A stretch of 64,000 nucleotides of DNA from Diplolepis rosae (GCA_030998225.1 JAPYXD010000754.1:1736001-1800000); one strand, 5' to 3'; counted from the first letter of the stretch, positions 30,512-43,200 are shown. Notes: a model not told the origin generated them from the sequence alone. Numbers and translations: made by a program.

Positions 30512-32506
30512 TTTTACATTCTCATCATGGATGAGAAGGTATTGGTTTTATGTGAAAAATGACTTTCGAAATTTTCATCAAATCTTTACGTTTTGAGACC
30601 CCCTGAGTCAGAAAAAACGGTTTTTACGAAAGTGTCTGTCTGTCTGTCTGTAGGTCGTGTGCGGCATAACTCTCGATAGAATTATCAGATTGAATTAAGC
30701 TTTGGTACACTTTATCGGAGCCGAAAAAGTAAGGACAAGTTCGTTAACCAGCCACATCCAATCAAAATTGAGGGATTGAGCACTACTTTTGTGTTTTTGA
30801 AAATAATTTTTTGTAAAAATCAAAAATTTCAATACTGGTGTTAGATAGTGCTCATAAATCTCTAAAAATTATCCTGATAACATTTTTGATTTAATCAAAA
30901 TTAGAAATGTCACAGCATATTCAAATTCGAAAAAAGTCAATATCAAAATTCCATTTTCCAGTTAAATTATACGAGATACGAAAAAACGTTATGATACAAT
31001 ATTATTGAATAAATAAAGACCTACAAATTTGAATTGTAACATTTTTTCATAAGATGCACATTTTTTTTTTTAATTCAAAAATAATCTATTGAAAATCCAA
31101 AATTCAATTTTTTAACAATAATATGTGAAATACGAAAAAAACGTAAGAATACAAAGTTGTTCGCTTCAAAAATATCTACAAATTTTGTCTCACACAGTTT
31201 ATGAAAAAACATATATTTTTCGTTTCAATTCCAAAAAATACGATTAAAATTCAATAATTCCATTTTTTAGACAAAATATATGAGATACATAAAAAAAGTT
31301 CAAATGAAAAATTATTTGCCTAAATGAGGTCTACAAATTCTTATTAAGAAATTTCTCGACAGGATGTATATTTTATGTTTTGATTATTAATATTAAAAAA
31401 ATTCGATTTTTTTCACCAAAATATGTGAGATACGAAATAAGCGTTGTTCTGCAAAATCGTTTCCTTAAGGTAGTACGATCACGAAAATTAGACCTCAGAC
31501 AAAAATAGATAATTTTGCTTTCAAGAATAGCAACATTATTATTGAAGGGCCAATTTGAATGAGAAAAGATTATTTTTTATGAAAAAAATTTGAAACACAA
31601 AAAAATAATGTTATTAATAAATTTTATTTTTGCCCAAACTTATTTTCTTATCGCTTCGAGTCAAATTTTTGAAAATGATGCGATTCTAATAAATTATGGT
31701 TCATTTTTCTAGAAAAAAGATTCTCTACAACTTGACCGTTTCCTATTTTTGAAATTGAATTTATTATTATCAAATACAGCAATTTGTTTATAAAAATTTT
31801 GTTTTGAAAAATTGTTTTTTTATAATTTCAGCCATTAAAGAATTCATTTTCAAAAATCGGAAACTGTCAAGTTGTAGAGAATCTTTTTCCTTAAAAAATG
31901 AACCGTGATTTATTATAATCGCATCATTTTTAAAAATTTTGCTCGAAGCGATAAGAAAATAAGTTTGGGCAAAAATGAAATTTATTAATAACATTATTTT
32001 TTTGTGTTTCAAATTTTTTTCATGAAAAATAATCTTTTCTCTTTCAAATTATCCCTTCAATAATAATATTGCTATTCTTGCAAGCAAAATTATCTATTTT
32101 TGTCTGAGGTCTAATTTTCGTGATCGTACTACCTTAAATAAAGTCTACGATTATTTTTTCTTTTTGAGAGATTTGGAAGAAAATAAATTATTTTAATCAT
32201 GTAATTTATTAAAAAGTTACTGAAATGTATACAGAAAATCGAGCGCGAAGCGCGAGTGTCATGATGAGAATGTGTTCCTTAAGGCCGATAGAGCCTTAAG
32301 TAAATTGAATTTCCTGTTTCACTTAAACTGAAAAAGAAACTTAGTGAATTTGAGAAAATGACTAATTTACATCATCTGTAATATTATTATAAAATTGGTT
32401 TGAGCTTCAGTATTAAATTATAAGAAATAAACTTAAATGTATGCGAAGAGCTTGCGAGCGAAGCGCGCGATGAGAATGTGCCCGCGAAGCGGGCAGATTT
32501 TTTTTT
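30512..32506 (+). repeat. GCGCGAAGCGCG-hairpin repeat, copy b, with insertion
   Basis: It starts TTTTTACATTCTCATCATGG. GTCTGTCTGTCTGTCTG lies at about 30636, then CGAGCGCGAAGCGCGAG (about 32240) and GCGAAGCGCGCGATGAGAAT, ending at the hairpin CCCGCGAAGCGGG. A TTAA-type palindrome (31469-32133) interrupts it. It lacks most of the tandem hairpin cluster seen in copies a and c. Confidence 0.85.
31469..32133. mobile_element. TTAA-flanked palindromic element (GGTAGT type), copy 2
   Basis: A 665-bp palindrome starting GGTAGTACGATCACGAAAAT and ending with its inverse, with TTAA on both sides (31465-31468, 32134-32137). Copies a and c of the host repeat show the uninterrupted site CC-TTAA-ATAAAGTCT, so the TTAA is a true target duplication. 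Confidence 0.95.
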
Positions 32507-32865
32507 CTAGATTCAAGAAAGCGTTCCTCACTATATCGTTTTACTAAATTATGAAAAATATATATTTACATCACTTTCAAACACTGTAAATTATATATTT
32601 TCCATAAAGCAAATAATTCTATTTGCAGTTAAATCAATTGAAAGCTTAAAATTTGTGAAATGCTAAAATAAATTTAGATTTTTGAGAGAATATTCTAACT
32701 AGATTTTCTCTTTTGGTATAACTCGATGAAAACAAATACATTAATATACAATATGTATAACTGTATTTTCTGTTTATAGTAATACGAAGACGTTTTAAAG
32801 AACCAGTAGTTGTCCTGAAAAAACTTTTCTATGAAAAAAGAAACGCTTCTACTCCACTGGGTATC

Positions 32866-32936
32866 AAGCCAGGACCTTTCGATTGCTGGTCGAATGCTCT
32901 ATCATCTGAGCTACAGAGGTTCCACATAACTTTTCT
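32866..32936 (-). other. tRNA-like sequence, degenerate
   Basis: The minus strand reads CCTCTGTAGCTCAGATGATA, GAGC, an anticodon-arm-like TTCGACCAGCAATCGAA, then GGTCCTGGCTTGATACCCAG. The D arm and an internal A box look good. The T loop (CTTGATAC) departs from TTCGANNC and the acceptor stem pairs poorly, so this is a decayed tRNA or SINE head rather than a working gene. Confidence 0.45.
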
Positions 32937-33776
32937 CACAGAATCTATTTATACCTATACGGATATATCATTAACTAATTATCAAATTTTTCTTAACCAT
33001 TTCAGTCGATTAGGCCGATCATTAGAAGAGTTTTTCACTCTCTGTGATAACGGAACTCTACTATATCGACCTTTTTAGAATTAACGTCATTTAAAACTAG
33101 ATGGAGTTTTCAATACATTTTTGAAAATAAATTTCTGTGAAAAGATAATTGACAGAAATAATTAAGAAAAATTTATCAGTAGTTATCCATCTACTTATAA
33201 ATTTTCTCTGCCTTTTCTCATTCTACTCTGTATTTTAACCTGAGGCAAAAATTTTACATACCACTGATTGCTGCCATTATTACTCAGAGCAGTTTCAAAC
33301 GTCTCTAATTGTAAGTTCAAAACTTATCTGCAAATTTACTACTTCAGTTTTCACCTGAATATAGACATTACATTCGAATAGTATCAAACTTGTGAACTAT
33401 AATATATTGAAATCTGATGTTTCTTAATTTTAATCCAAATGGATTCTATATCACTATATTCATTCAAAATTCAATCCGAATGAATATAAAGCTTTTGAGT
33501 TTAGATTCGAAAAGTAAAATCAAACTCGATATAAATTCTGGTTTGAGCTGCTTATAGATAATATAAAAAACAGTTCCGAAAATTTATGTCAGTTTTATCA
33601 ACGGAAAGATTGCAGAACTTTTTTAGAAATACTTCAGTGCGCAGCTTACATTTTTGAGATAATAAGTTTTATTAGCATGACATTCAAGGGCGGGAAGGGG
33701 GATTTTTTAATTCAAGAATGAAGGTTTTTCTTTATAAATTTTCACTCAATATCCGTTCATTTATATATTTTTCTAC

Positions 33777-35379
33777 ATATATATGGGTCATTTCATGGGA
33801 GATTTACAGTCAAAATTTTTTTTTCGACGAAACATTTTTTTTTGCCTTTTTACTTCGAAAATAATCGACACGTATTTTTTTTTTCAATGTGATACTTGAA
33901 AATTTCGAGATATAATTTTTTTAATTTTAGCACTCGGGCAAATTTTTTTTTTTTCAACAGCTCACTGTAAAAGCAGTTTTGAATATAAAATGTAACCCTT
34001 GCACTTAAAATGCGCAAAAGAGTACAAGCTTTCAAAAAAGTTATAGCACACATTTCGTTGTTTTTTTTTGTAATAACAATATAGTACATTTTTAAAAACA
34101 ATTGAATTTTTTTTTAATTTGGAACTAATTTTTTTTCGATTTTTTTGTTTCTAAATCTTTGTTGGAATTTTTTCAATATGCATGCAAAATTTTGGAATGG
34201 AAAAATGAAAACTGTAGGTGTAATTAATTTATAAACTCTGTCCCGCGCGTTGCAACGAGCGAGCTCGCACGCTGCAACTATGCTTAAGCTTGATTAGGCA
34301 TGCTAGTACTCGAAGCACGTGTGGCAGTGAATGCAGTGACCGCTGTTTTAGTTTTCTGTGAATGTTCCTCAAGTGTTCACCTATTTCAAATTAATACAGA
34401 AATTTTAAGCTCTCCATTTAAACATGTCTGCTGCAATCCGTTTAATAAAAAAAATCATAGTGGAAAAATTTTATCGTAAAACTTCACTCAGCAATTCATC
34501 ATTATAACTAATGATTTGTTTTGAAATAGTCTACGCACAAGTTTGAATGTACTTACAACAAAAATCTTCCATCTCCATTTCATTTGCTTCTATTTTGCAT
34601 TGTGTACAAGAAACATCATCCGGTTTGAAAATTTTCAATTTTTCAAGTATCGAGGACGAAACGCGACGCAAATTTTTTTTTTTGCTTTTTTCCACTATGA
34701 TTTTTTTTTATTAACGGATTGCAGCAGACATGTTTAAATCGAGAGCTTGGCATTTCTGTATTAATTTGAAATAGGTGAACACTTGAGGAACATTCACAGA
34801 AAACTAAAACAGCGGTCACTGCATTCACTGCCACACGTGCTTCGAGTACTAGCATGCCTAATCAAGCTTAAGCATAGTTGCAGCGTGCGAGCTCGCTCGT
34901 TGCAACGCGCGGGACAGATTTTATAAATTAATTACATCTACAGTTTTCATTTTTCCATTCCAAAAATTTGCATGCTTATTGAAAAAACTCCAACAAAGAT
35001 TTAGAAACAAAAAAATCGGAAAAAAAATAGTTCCAAATTTTAAAAAAAATTCAATTGTTTATAAAAATGTACTATATTGTTATTACAAAAAAAAACAACG
35101 AAATGTGTGCTATAACTTTTTTGAAAGCTTGTACTCTTTTGCGCATTTCAAGTGCAAGGGTTACATTTTATATTCAAAACTGCTTTTACAGTGAGCTGTT
35201 GAAAAAAAAAAATTTTGCCCGAGTGCTAAAATTAAAAAAATTATATCTCGAAATTTTCAAGTATCACATTGAAAAAAAAAATACGTGTCGATTATTTTCG
35301 AAGTAAAAAGGCAAAAAAAATGTTTCGTCGAAAAAAAAATTTTGACTGTAAATCTCCCATGAAATGACCCATATATATA
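33777..35379. repeat. 1.6 kb palindrome
   Basis: The left arm (33777 to about 34466) and right arm (about 34689-35379) are near-identical reverse complements around a 222-bp spacer; centre 34578. Both arms carry TCCCGCGCGTTGCAACGAGC and a similar 83-codon frame (33850-34101 minus, 35055-35306 plus) that is mostly A/T-run coding and unlikely to be a protein. The ends read ATATATATGGGTCATTTCAT. Confidence 0.9.
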
Positions 35380-35455
35380 TTTAATATTTAGATTATGGAA
35401 CCAATCAACATTTTTTCCGAACCAATACCTAATCCGTACTGTAAAAAAAAATCGT

Positions 35456-35598
35456 AATTTTTCAATACATAAGTGATAAAATTTTTCAATAATAATTGAA
35501 AAAATAATCTTCTATGGAATTATTTCAATAATTTACAAAAAATATTCGAATCCCTATTGGATTTTGTTTTCAGTATTGAAATTTTTCAAGTGTAGTCT
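35456..35598. mobile_element. AT-rich MITE, shared with 43812-43958
   Basis: It contains TTTTTCAATACAT, TTGAAAAAATAATCTTCTAT and ATATTCGAATCCCTATT, all found inverted and in order at 43812-43958. Ends are not sharp. No ORF. Confidence 0.7.
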
Positions 35599-35834
35599 TC
35601 GAATTTTTCAAAGTCAGACACAAGATTCGGCACGTCATTGAATACTTCCAAAATGATTTTATATAAAAATTTCAAAATATATACTTTATTTGAAGTTTCC
35701 AAGAAAATTTTTTTAGAGTGCAGGTATGGAATTCCATACTGGAATTCATTCCAGGCATCGAGTTCTTCATAACATATGTGACGTGCCACGAAAAAAGGGG
35801 ACTAACGCGGAAAATATCGCAAATCTGTTTTTGG

Positions 35835-36559
35835 CAGTGTTGCCAGATTAGGGGTTTTTCCACTAGATTTAGGGGATTTTTGGTCCTTCAGTGAGAAATT
35901 TAGGGGGAGAAATTCTTTAGTGGGAAAATTTAGTGGTTTTTTTTATTCAGGGTTTTTTAGGGGTTTATCTTATTTTATTCTAAAATCTCTAATATCCTCC
36001 AATCACCGTAATTGTTTAATTTGAAATAAGCCAAGTGATTGGTTGTACTTCCTAGGCGAGTATTAATGCTCAATTTCATTGGTTTATTGTACACATGTTC
36101 CAAAAATGACCAAAGCACAAGTAAATTATAACTGTTCTTTCCTTTAAATAGTGAATAAAATTTCTTGAAAAAAGAACCATATTTATAATATTCTTTGATT
36201 TTATCAAGACTTTTAAAGACATTAGCAGCGATTAAATATTAATCAATATAATTTCTCATTATTTACTGTTTCGAAATAAATTCCTAATTTTAAAAACGCG
36301 CGTGATTAAACGTTAGGTCGGCACAGCTACCAAAAGCGAGCGTTCTCGAATTTCTTCAGAAATTCCTTTGAAATTCTTTCTTTTTCTTGAAAAACAATAT
36401 ATAGAGAGCGTTTAAATGTTGAAAAAAGAAAAATGTATCATGTACATATAAGAATTTTACTATTAAAAAAAAAAATTCAGGATCTAGTGGAATTTCTTTT
36501 TTTAGTGGAAAATAGGGACTAATCTAGGGGGAAAGCGACTCAGACATCTGGCAACACTG
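35835..36559. mobile_element. Non-autonomous hAT-type element
   Basis: The terminal repeats CAGTGTTGCCAGAT and ATCTGGCAACACTG are 14 bp and perfect. An 8-bp flanking duplication, GTTTTTGG (35827-35834) and GTTTTTGA (36560-36567), matches at 7 of 8. An 8-bp duplication and CA-x-TG ends fit the hAT superfamily. The interior is a field of TTTAGGGG/TAGTGG words without ORFs. Confidence 0.85.
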
Positions 36560-37060
36560 GTTTTTGATCTCTATCGATAGTTTCAGAGTTGCTCTATCTA
36601 GCAAAAAAATTAGAAAAATTTTTCAAGCATTATTTATACCTATAAAACAGCTTATTAGAGGGCCGTAAATGCAGCATTTCTGAGCTAGACTACGGACCAA
36701 CGAAAACACCTCCCACCACTCACTACTACTACATACAGTAGAGACAGTAGAGTCTGTCTGATTTCAGAATCGCGTCGTTTTCTTGCGGGAACAGAAGCGA
36801 GAAACACGGATACTGGGACACGACTAGTGAGAGTGCAGCCCCCTGCAGCCCTGCATCACTGAGTTGAAAATGACATGAATTGTGACTGGCTGCCATGGTG
36901 GCGCTAACTGTTCATTGGGCCGACTTACACGAAAATCACATTATAAAATGTAGTTTTTTAAGCTTTTCCCTGAACATTTTCAAATTTTCGAGTTCTTAAA
37001 CGGTACTGAGATGAAGTTCGCGAGTCTAGAGACAAATGTACAAATAAATTGGTGCAAAAA

Positions 37061-37257
37061 ATGGTGAAATGTGTCTATTTTGGGTGTAAATCTGGGTATA
37101 AGTCTTGCTTCGATAAAGTTCGTTTTTTCATTGGACCAAAGGATGAGAATGTAATAAAAGTATGGCAAAATGCTATCCTTCGGGATGATATGAAATTAAA
37201 AGAAGGTCATGCGATTTGCGAAAAGCATTTTGAGCGAGAAGATATTCCTCAAGAAAG
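37061..37257 (+). CDS. THAP zinc-finger exon
   Basis: It encodes MVKCVYFGCKSGYKSCFDKV, RFFIGPKDENVIKVWQNAIL and a tail with HAICEKHF and EREDIPQER. It shows the C-x4-C ... C-x2-H zinc ligand set (43 residues between second Cys and third Cys), the central Trp and the HF that THAP DNA-binding domains carry. The frame ends at a donor, AAAG|GTAAAC, so more exons are expected downstream; none is convincing within the next 1.4 kb. It may be the N-terminus of a P-type transposase or a host gene captured in the element. The ATG chosen is the one directly before VKC. Confidence 0.8.
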
Positions 37258-39111
37258 GTAAACCTATGCGCCCGATGGAGTAAAATTTTTATTTAAAATT
37301 TTCCTAATTAGTTTAAAATAAAACATTTTATTTGATAGAGATATTAATAATTAACTACATAATATAATAAAGATTAATGTCTCAATATTAATTAATTGTA
37401 TCTACCTGTGCAATGAATTTCTTTTGCCCCGCAATAAATGTCTCTCAAATACTTATCGCAAATAAATTCATCTGCAAACATTTTGTCTGATAGAAGTTAA
37501 AAAAATAAATAAATGAAAGTGACTGAAAGAAAAAGGAGATGAGAAAGAATATTTTTTTAAATTTTGAATTGAAGTTAATGTGAGCTTGTTAAAATTGGAT
37601 TGTCTTGAAGTGGAAAAAAATGTCTGATTTCTAACAATTTTGTTATTAGAATACAGTTTTGGACTTTAAAAAAGAATATAAGTTCAGATTTTTTGTTAAT
37701 TTAGATTCCTTACTTTTTAATGCTTATAGTTTTACCGAATTACATAGAATTCCTAAAGTAATAGAAATTAGAAACTTAAATTCATAATTTTACGAAAAAT
37801 GAATTTCAAAATAAAATAATACAACGCAGATAAATAAAAAAGAAGTAAATTGAAAAATTGATCAAATATGTTATATATAGATAAGTAGAAAAATAAGTAA
37901 AGTATATTGGTAGATAAAGAAATTTTTTCAGAGCACTTATGAGAGACCTCAACTATTTCACTGCTTTGAACTATAATATATTATTATAATATATTCTTAA
38001 TATATTTCATTAATTAGTAATTTATTTCATAGTACAATATTAAGAAAATTATTAGTTCAAATTCCCAACAGTATTTTTGAAATGTTTATATTTTTAAAAA
38101 AGCTTGATTTAATTACAGCAGTAATATATAGTGTATATACTATATTGTATTTATTGTAATATGTTATATAATATGAAAAATAATCAAATTTTATAATAAC
38201 GGCATTAATTATTAGTATTGATATTTAAATTTGACGCAAAACAATTATAAAATAAAGAACATGACCCGAATAATGCAATTCCCGCCAGAATTTGGAAATT
38301 AGATTTTTGCCTAAAGTGAATTTCTTAACCTTTTCGAAGAGAATAAATTTTTGTAAAAAATATGAAGATCTTATTAGATGATTATCATGTATAAGAAAAT
38401 GCAATACAATCGTTTTTATTAGGAGAAAATTAAATTTTTATGCTTTTTCCCATGAATTTTTTTGAATCTAGGGTCTATGAACGGTCAGCGCCGCCACCGG
38501 CGGCAGTCAACTTTCACGTAATTTTTTTCTTATGCATTTGGTGGCAAGATTCAGGGGGCTGTGAGAGTGTAGTTGTAAGTAGAGGGGTAGGTTTTTAGGA
38601 GTCGCCTTTCACTGAGAAAAGGGCTCCACTTCTCTCGCTCGCCCTGTAAAAATCTAGTTTTCCGCATTAGTTCCCATTTCTCGTGGCACGTCACATATAT
38701 ACTGCTTGCGTTTTTCCTGGGTGGGATAGGACGGGATTTTTAAAAAAAATTTATATTGGCTGTAAATGTTGCTGTTATAGAATAAAATAATTTTCTTAGC
38801 AGCGAAATTTATCTTTGCAAATATTTAAAATTCATCTCAAGAACGTAAAATGTTTCTGTTTATAAAAAAAACTGCCAAGGAAATAACATAAAAAGTATAG
38901 CCTAGAGGCAGAACGTAGATTAAACATCTTTCGAGCAGCTTTAAGACTTCTTTATCGTTCATTTCCCAATTGTTTTTGCCTTTATGCTGCTTTTTTACGG
39001 ATATTTTTTTTCATTCTCCGCTGAACTATTTTGCGATCAGATCTTTCTTATCAGAATTAAAGGGAGAATTGTTGAATAGATAGCTAAATCTAAATTTTTT
39101 GCTAAACCCTA

Positions 39112-39306
39112 CACTGAGAAAAAAAATTATCCAACAAAACTTTTTTTGTTATCCTGACAAAATATTTTGTTGTCCCAACAAAACATTTTGTTTAAGTAAC
39201 AAAATTTGTTTGATATAGCAAAATGTTTTGTTGGCACAACAAAAGAATTTTGTTAGCTAAATACTAACCAAATATTTTTGTTGATTTGACAAAACTGTTT
39301 TCTCAG
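39112..39306. mobile_element. MITE, CACTGAGAAAA family, copy 2
   Basis: Reverse-complement partner of 4400-4596. It starts CACTGAGAAAAAAAATT and ends CTGTTTTCTCAGTG, with TA on both sides. The shared order of ACAAAATATTTTGTTG blocks shows one family. Confidence 0.87.
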
Positions 39307-39688
39307 TGTAACATTAAACTATATAAGATTCATATTTTTTTAGTTAAATAGAAAATTGATTGATTTCTTTGTTGAAAAACAAGTGTGTTTTTGCTAATAT
39401 AGAAGATCATATTCTCTTTATAAAAATTAATATAGAAAATTGTCGTATTTTCGTTATCTATAATTTGTGAAGAATTTCAAATAATATGAGGCATTGAACT
39501 TTTTAAAGTAATGTTTCAATGGAAAGTCAAATTTCAATTGAATTCCAGGCATTGCTATATCCTATGAATGCATTATTAATATCCTGGATTACGAAATTCG
39601 CTATGCAGTCTTATAATTGAATTTAATAAATAACTAAATTAAATATTCACATGAAATTCAAGTGTTTTATCGCTATATTATGATTTAA

Positions 39689-40239
39689 GGAAGTTCGGTC
39701 GTGGCTAGAAAGCCCGTGAAAAACTTAATTAATTACGACTTTAAAATTTTTTTGATCTGTTGCTTAATATATATTTTAAGAAAAAAATGTTCATTTCATG
39801 GAGAAAAAATAAAAAATATAAAAGATGTCGTTTTTGTAACAATTACTGTAGGTCAGTGTTCAGTGTGGTTTTTTCCAAGTTTACTCTTTAAAAATGATCA
39901 GATTTTAAGAAATGGTGACTCATTTTTTTCTTTAAACATGTTTAAAAATGAGAGCTGTAGTTAGAAAATAAGAGATTAGTTTAAAAAGTCTAGACCGTGG
40001 AGTACTTTAAAATCGTTTAAGAATCTGATCATTCTTAAAGAGTAAACTTGGAAAAAACCGCACTGAACTTTGACCTGCAGTAATTGTTACAAAAAACGAC
40101 ATTTTTTATATTTTTTATTTCTTCTTCATGAAATGAACATTTTTTTTCTTAAAATATATATTAAGCAACAGATCAAAAAGTTTTTAAAGTGGTATTTAAT
40201 TAAGTTTTTCAAGGATTTCCTAGCCACGGTTGAACCTCC
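39689..40239. mobile_element. TTAA-flanked palindromic element (GGAAGTTC type)
   Basis: A 551-bp full-length palindrome. The left end GGAAGTTCGGTCGTGGCTAG is mirrored by CTAGCCACGGTTGAACCTCC, with TTAA on both sides (39685-39688, 40240-40243). The arms share TTTTTCCAAGTTTACTCTT. Short frames in the arms are not proteins. A third sequence type sharing the TTAA-GG...CC-TTAA architecture. Confidence 0.88.
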
Positions 40240-40243
40240 TTAA

Positions 40244-43200
40244 GATTGAGTTGAAGATCAGAATGTATTCAAGGAGTTTGAAAGAAAGGCCGAGTAAAGA
40301 AAAGGGGATGAAAAGCTCGAATTTGATAAAGGATAAAAAATATATCTGATGGTTCGGAGCTAGCCATAAATATATACGAGGAGCATTGCTAGAAGCTCGA
40401 TTAAAATGCAAACAAAACAGTCAGAAAGGTTGGGGAAAAGCTTGGTGAGAATGTTCGGGGTGTAACGTGAAAAAAGGTGGAATAGTAGGTTGAGGGGAAT
40501 AAAATGGAGAAGAGAAAGGCGCTGTCAGATGAAGGAGCGCGGTAAAGCTATATATAGAGATGAAATTCTGGGCATTTGCCAGGTGACGCAATGCGCTCGA
40601 GAACTTCAGCCTTTGAGTTTCTAATACCCTGCCAAACATTGAAATCTGGATTTAAACAGAAACCTTCCTGTTTTACGTTTATGTTTACAAAGGGATTATC
40701 CAGTAGGCTTAACTGCATTGTAAAATATGATTTGCTTTGAGTGGCCAACTCTGGAAAATAATTCACTCAGAAAAATTCTTGTGCGTTCGTCGCGCTTTCT
40801 GCATACTGATATTTGTTTCTTACTATTTATTACTACACATAGAAAACAAATTATATAATGTAACGAAACCATTTTGTTAAGTAAATCATGATTGATAAGC
40901 GTGGATGCGTTTACTTTCAATTAGTGAGAAATGTTTACCATGAATTAGTTCAAACTTTTCTCTGGACTAGTCAAATTTTACTGTAAATTAGTTAAATTCA
41001 CTTATCAATTAGATAAATTTTACTAGTAATCATTAAATTTGTTCACTAATTGGAAGGTGGACGACTCTTCATTCATTTAAAATTTAAAAAAATAAATTAA
41101 CCAAAACATGGTTGAATTGATTATAAAACATTTTTTTAATTCAACTAAATCGAATCTGAACAAACCATTTCAAACGTGAATAAGCAAATTCTTTGGTTAT
41201 GGTCTTACTAAATTTTGGTTGGATTAACCAAATATTTTTCTGAGCGTGCAACTAATGTAAATTTCAAAATATTGTGTATCTGAATTAGCATTGCTTAAAA
41301 ATTTTGTTGGCATTGAGGAATGCATTATTATCACGTTACTCACGCTTTGAACTCGATATTGATGATTTTCGAAAAATTGATTTTAAATTATATAAGTTTT
41401 TAGCAATTGAAAACATTTTTTAAATTCAGTTTTTCGACGAAAAATTATGCGAATGACAAAATTTTTGGTTAATTCCACCAAAGAATTAGTTTTATGTAAC
41501 CAAAGATGGTTTGTTTAGATACGATTTGCTTAAATTAAACAAATATTTCTGTCATTTTTACAAAATGTTGTTTGACTTAACCAAAGATCTTTGTTTATTT
41601 AAGGTTATACCCAATACACTTTTTTCTTAATGTAATTCATTATTTTTATTAGTGAAATATCCTGTTTCAAGACAGCTTATTTAGATTTTGGAAAATAAAA
41701 TGCAAATAAATATGTTTTAGTTTTTTCGATTTTTTTACATCGTTTTCTAACGAATTTTTTCAAATGTGAAAAATATACTCCCTATGAATTTTAGCTAATT
41801 TCAGAAGAGAGGTCAAAGCGAAATTTGTGAAAATATTTTAGGCTAAAATTGTTTATTCAACAATATGTATTCAGTTTTGTATTTTCGTTTCCGTTCTAGA
41901 TAAAAATTAGTATTACAATTAAAATTTGAAAAAATATAAAAAAATAATGTTTTTTTTTATTTGTGTTCACGTCGCGTACTTTGTAAACAAAACTTTTGGA
42001 AAGTTTCCTGGTAGACATCATTGAAAACTTATGGTAGTCTACACATTCTATAGCATGTCGAGAAATGCTTGGAACGCGACAAATTAATTACGAGCTTTTT
42101 ATACATCAATGTATATGTATAATAAATTATCAGATTAAAAATTCCTTTATTCAATTTGTGATCACGTTCTAAAGTAATGAAAAATAAACGACTGAAAAAT
42201 GCAAAATTTTCCATGAACATAGTTTCACAAATCTACTTTTCCTCAATAAAATGTTTCGAAGTCTCAACACAATATATAAAGGCCCTATTAGAGATACCTT
42301 TTAGGATTTTCTCGTGTTAATCCTGGTGGGAAACAAATGGATTTAATTAATCCTCGAAGATTGCCTCATGTTTATCTTGATTTTAATCTAAAGAAAGATA
42401 TCATTAAGGATATTTTCGATCAGAATTACACATTTTTATTAACTCTGTTGATTATTTTTTTGCAAAAACACTGAAAACTTGAGAGATTAGTGGATTAGAA
42501 AGTTATTTCATATGTATGTATTCTGTACATAATGTATTTTGCTAAATGATTCATTAAATAGCCGGATCGTAAAAATCATATAAGTAGCTTAAAAGCTGTT
42601 ATTGCTAAGAGCTCACCCGTTAGATGAATTTAATATGGCTTAGATTCGCGTGGAATGCTAAGCCTGCAGCATTCCTGTTCCCTTTTGCAAAAGCGTCCCT
42701 CAGACTTAGAACCCATTCTATGAAGGTAGAGAATCTAGGGGAAACGAGAAAGAGGAAGAGGAAGATGAGGAAGATGAGTCAAAGAGATAAAGAGAGAAAA
42801 GAGGATATTGTGTGAGTAAGAATCTTCAGCTCTTTTTCCCTACAAAAAAGTCATTTTCTGCCTACGGCATTTTACAGTAGACGGAATCAACATCTGTCTC
42901 TATCATAATTAGCACTTTTTATTTCACATAATGTGCACAGTTTTTCTTTTCAGATGAAATATTATTGGCATTTCGTAAATTTGTTAAATTATCCTCAAAT
43001 TTTATGATTTTTTTACACTTTAAGAAAAAGCTGTGTTGTGTTAATTAATGAAGATGTTTACCTCGTTAGATTATATTTCATAATTAGGCATAAAATATAA
43101 TATGTTCTGTATTTCTATTCAAACGAGTTCGCGAGCATTTATACGCATTACTGTGGTGGTATGAAATTCTATACTTAAATCTGGAATGAGAATAGGATTT

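Larger units (their letters stand above)
35774..38698. mobile_element. TIR element carrying a THAP-domain exon
   Basis: An inverted repeat of about 43 bp bounds 2.9 kb: ATATGTGACGTGCCACGA, then GGGACTAACGCGGAAAA, on the left, and its mirror with a few mismatches on the right. It is interrupted by a hAT-type element at 35835-36559 and contains a THAP zinc-finger exon (37061-37257). A THAP domain inside inverted repeats suggests a P-superfamily DNA transposon or a derivative. No catalytic domain could be read, so it may be internally deleted. Confidence 0.72.

Noticed and set aside
32866..32936. Functional tRNA gene
   Set aside because: The D arm is good, but the T loop and acceptor stem do not fit; kept only as a tRNA-like relic.
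33850..34101. 83-codon frame repeated in both arms of the 34.6 kb palindrome
   Set aside because: Coded largely by A/T runs; the preservation follows from arm identity. No protein motif.
40220..40920. Overlapping 63-74 codon minus-strand frames as a small gene
   Set aside because: Frames overlap in different phases, lack splice logic or recognisable motifs, and lie between repeats.
42624..42815. 63-codon frame with a Lys/Arg-rich tail
   Set aside because: The basic tail comes from a GA-rich purine tract (AGGAAGAGGAAGATG); no support for translation.
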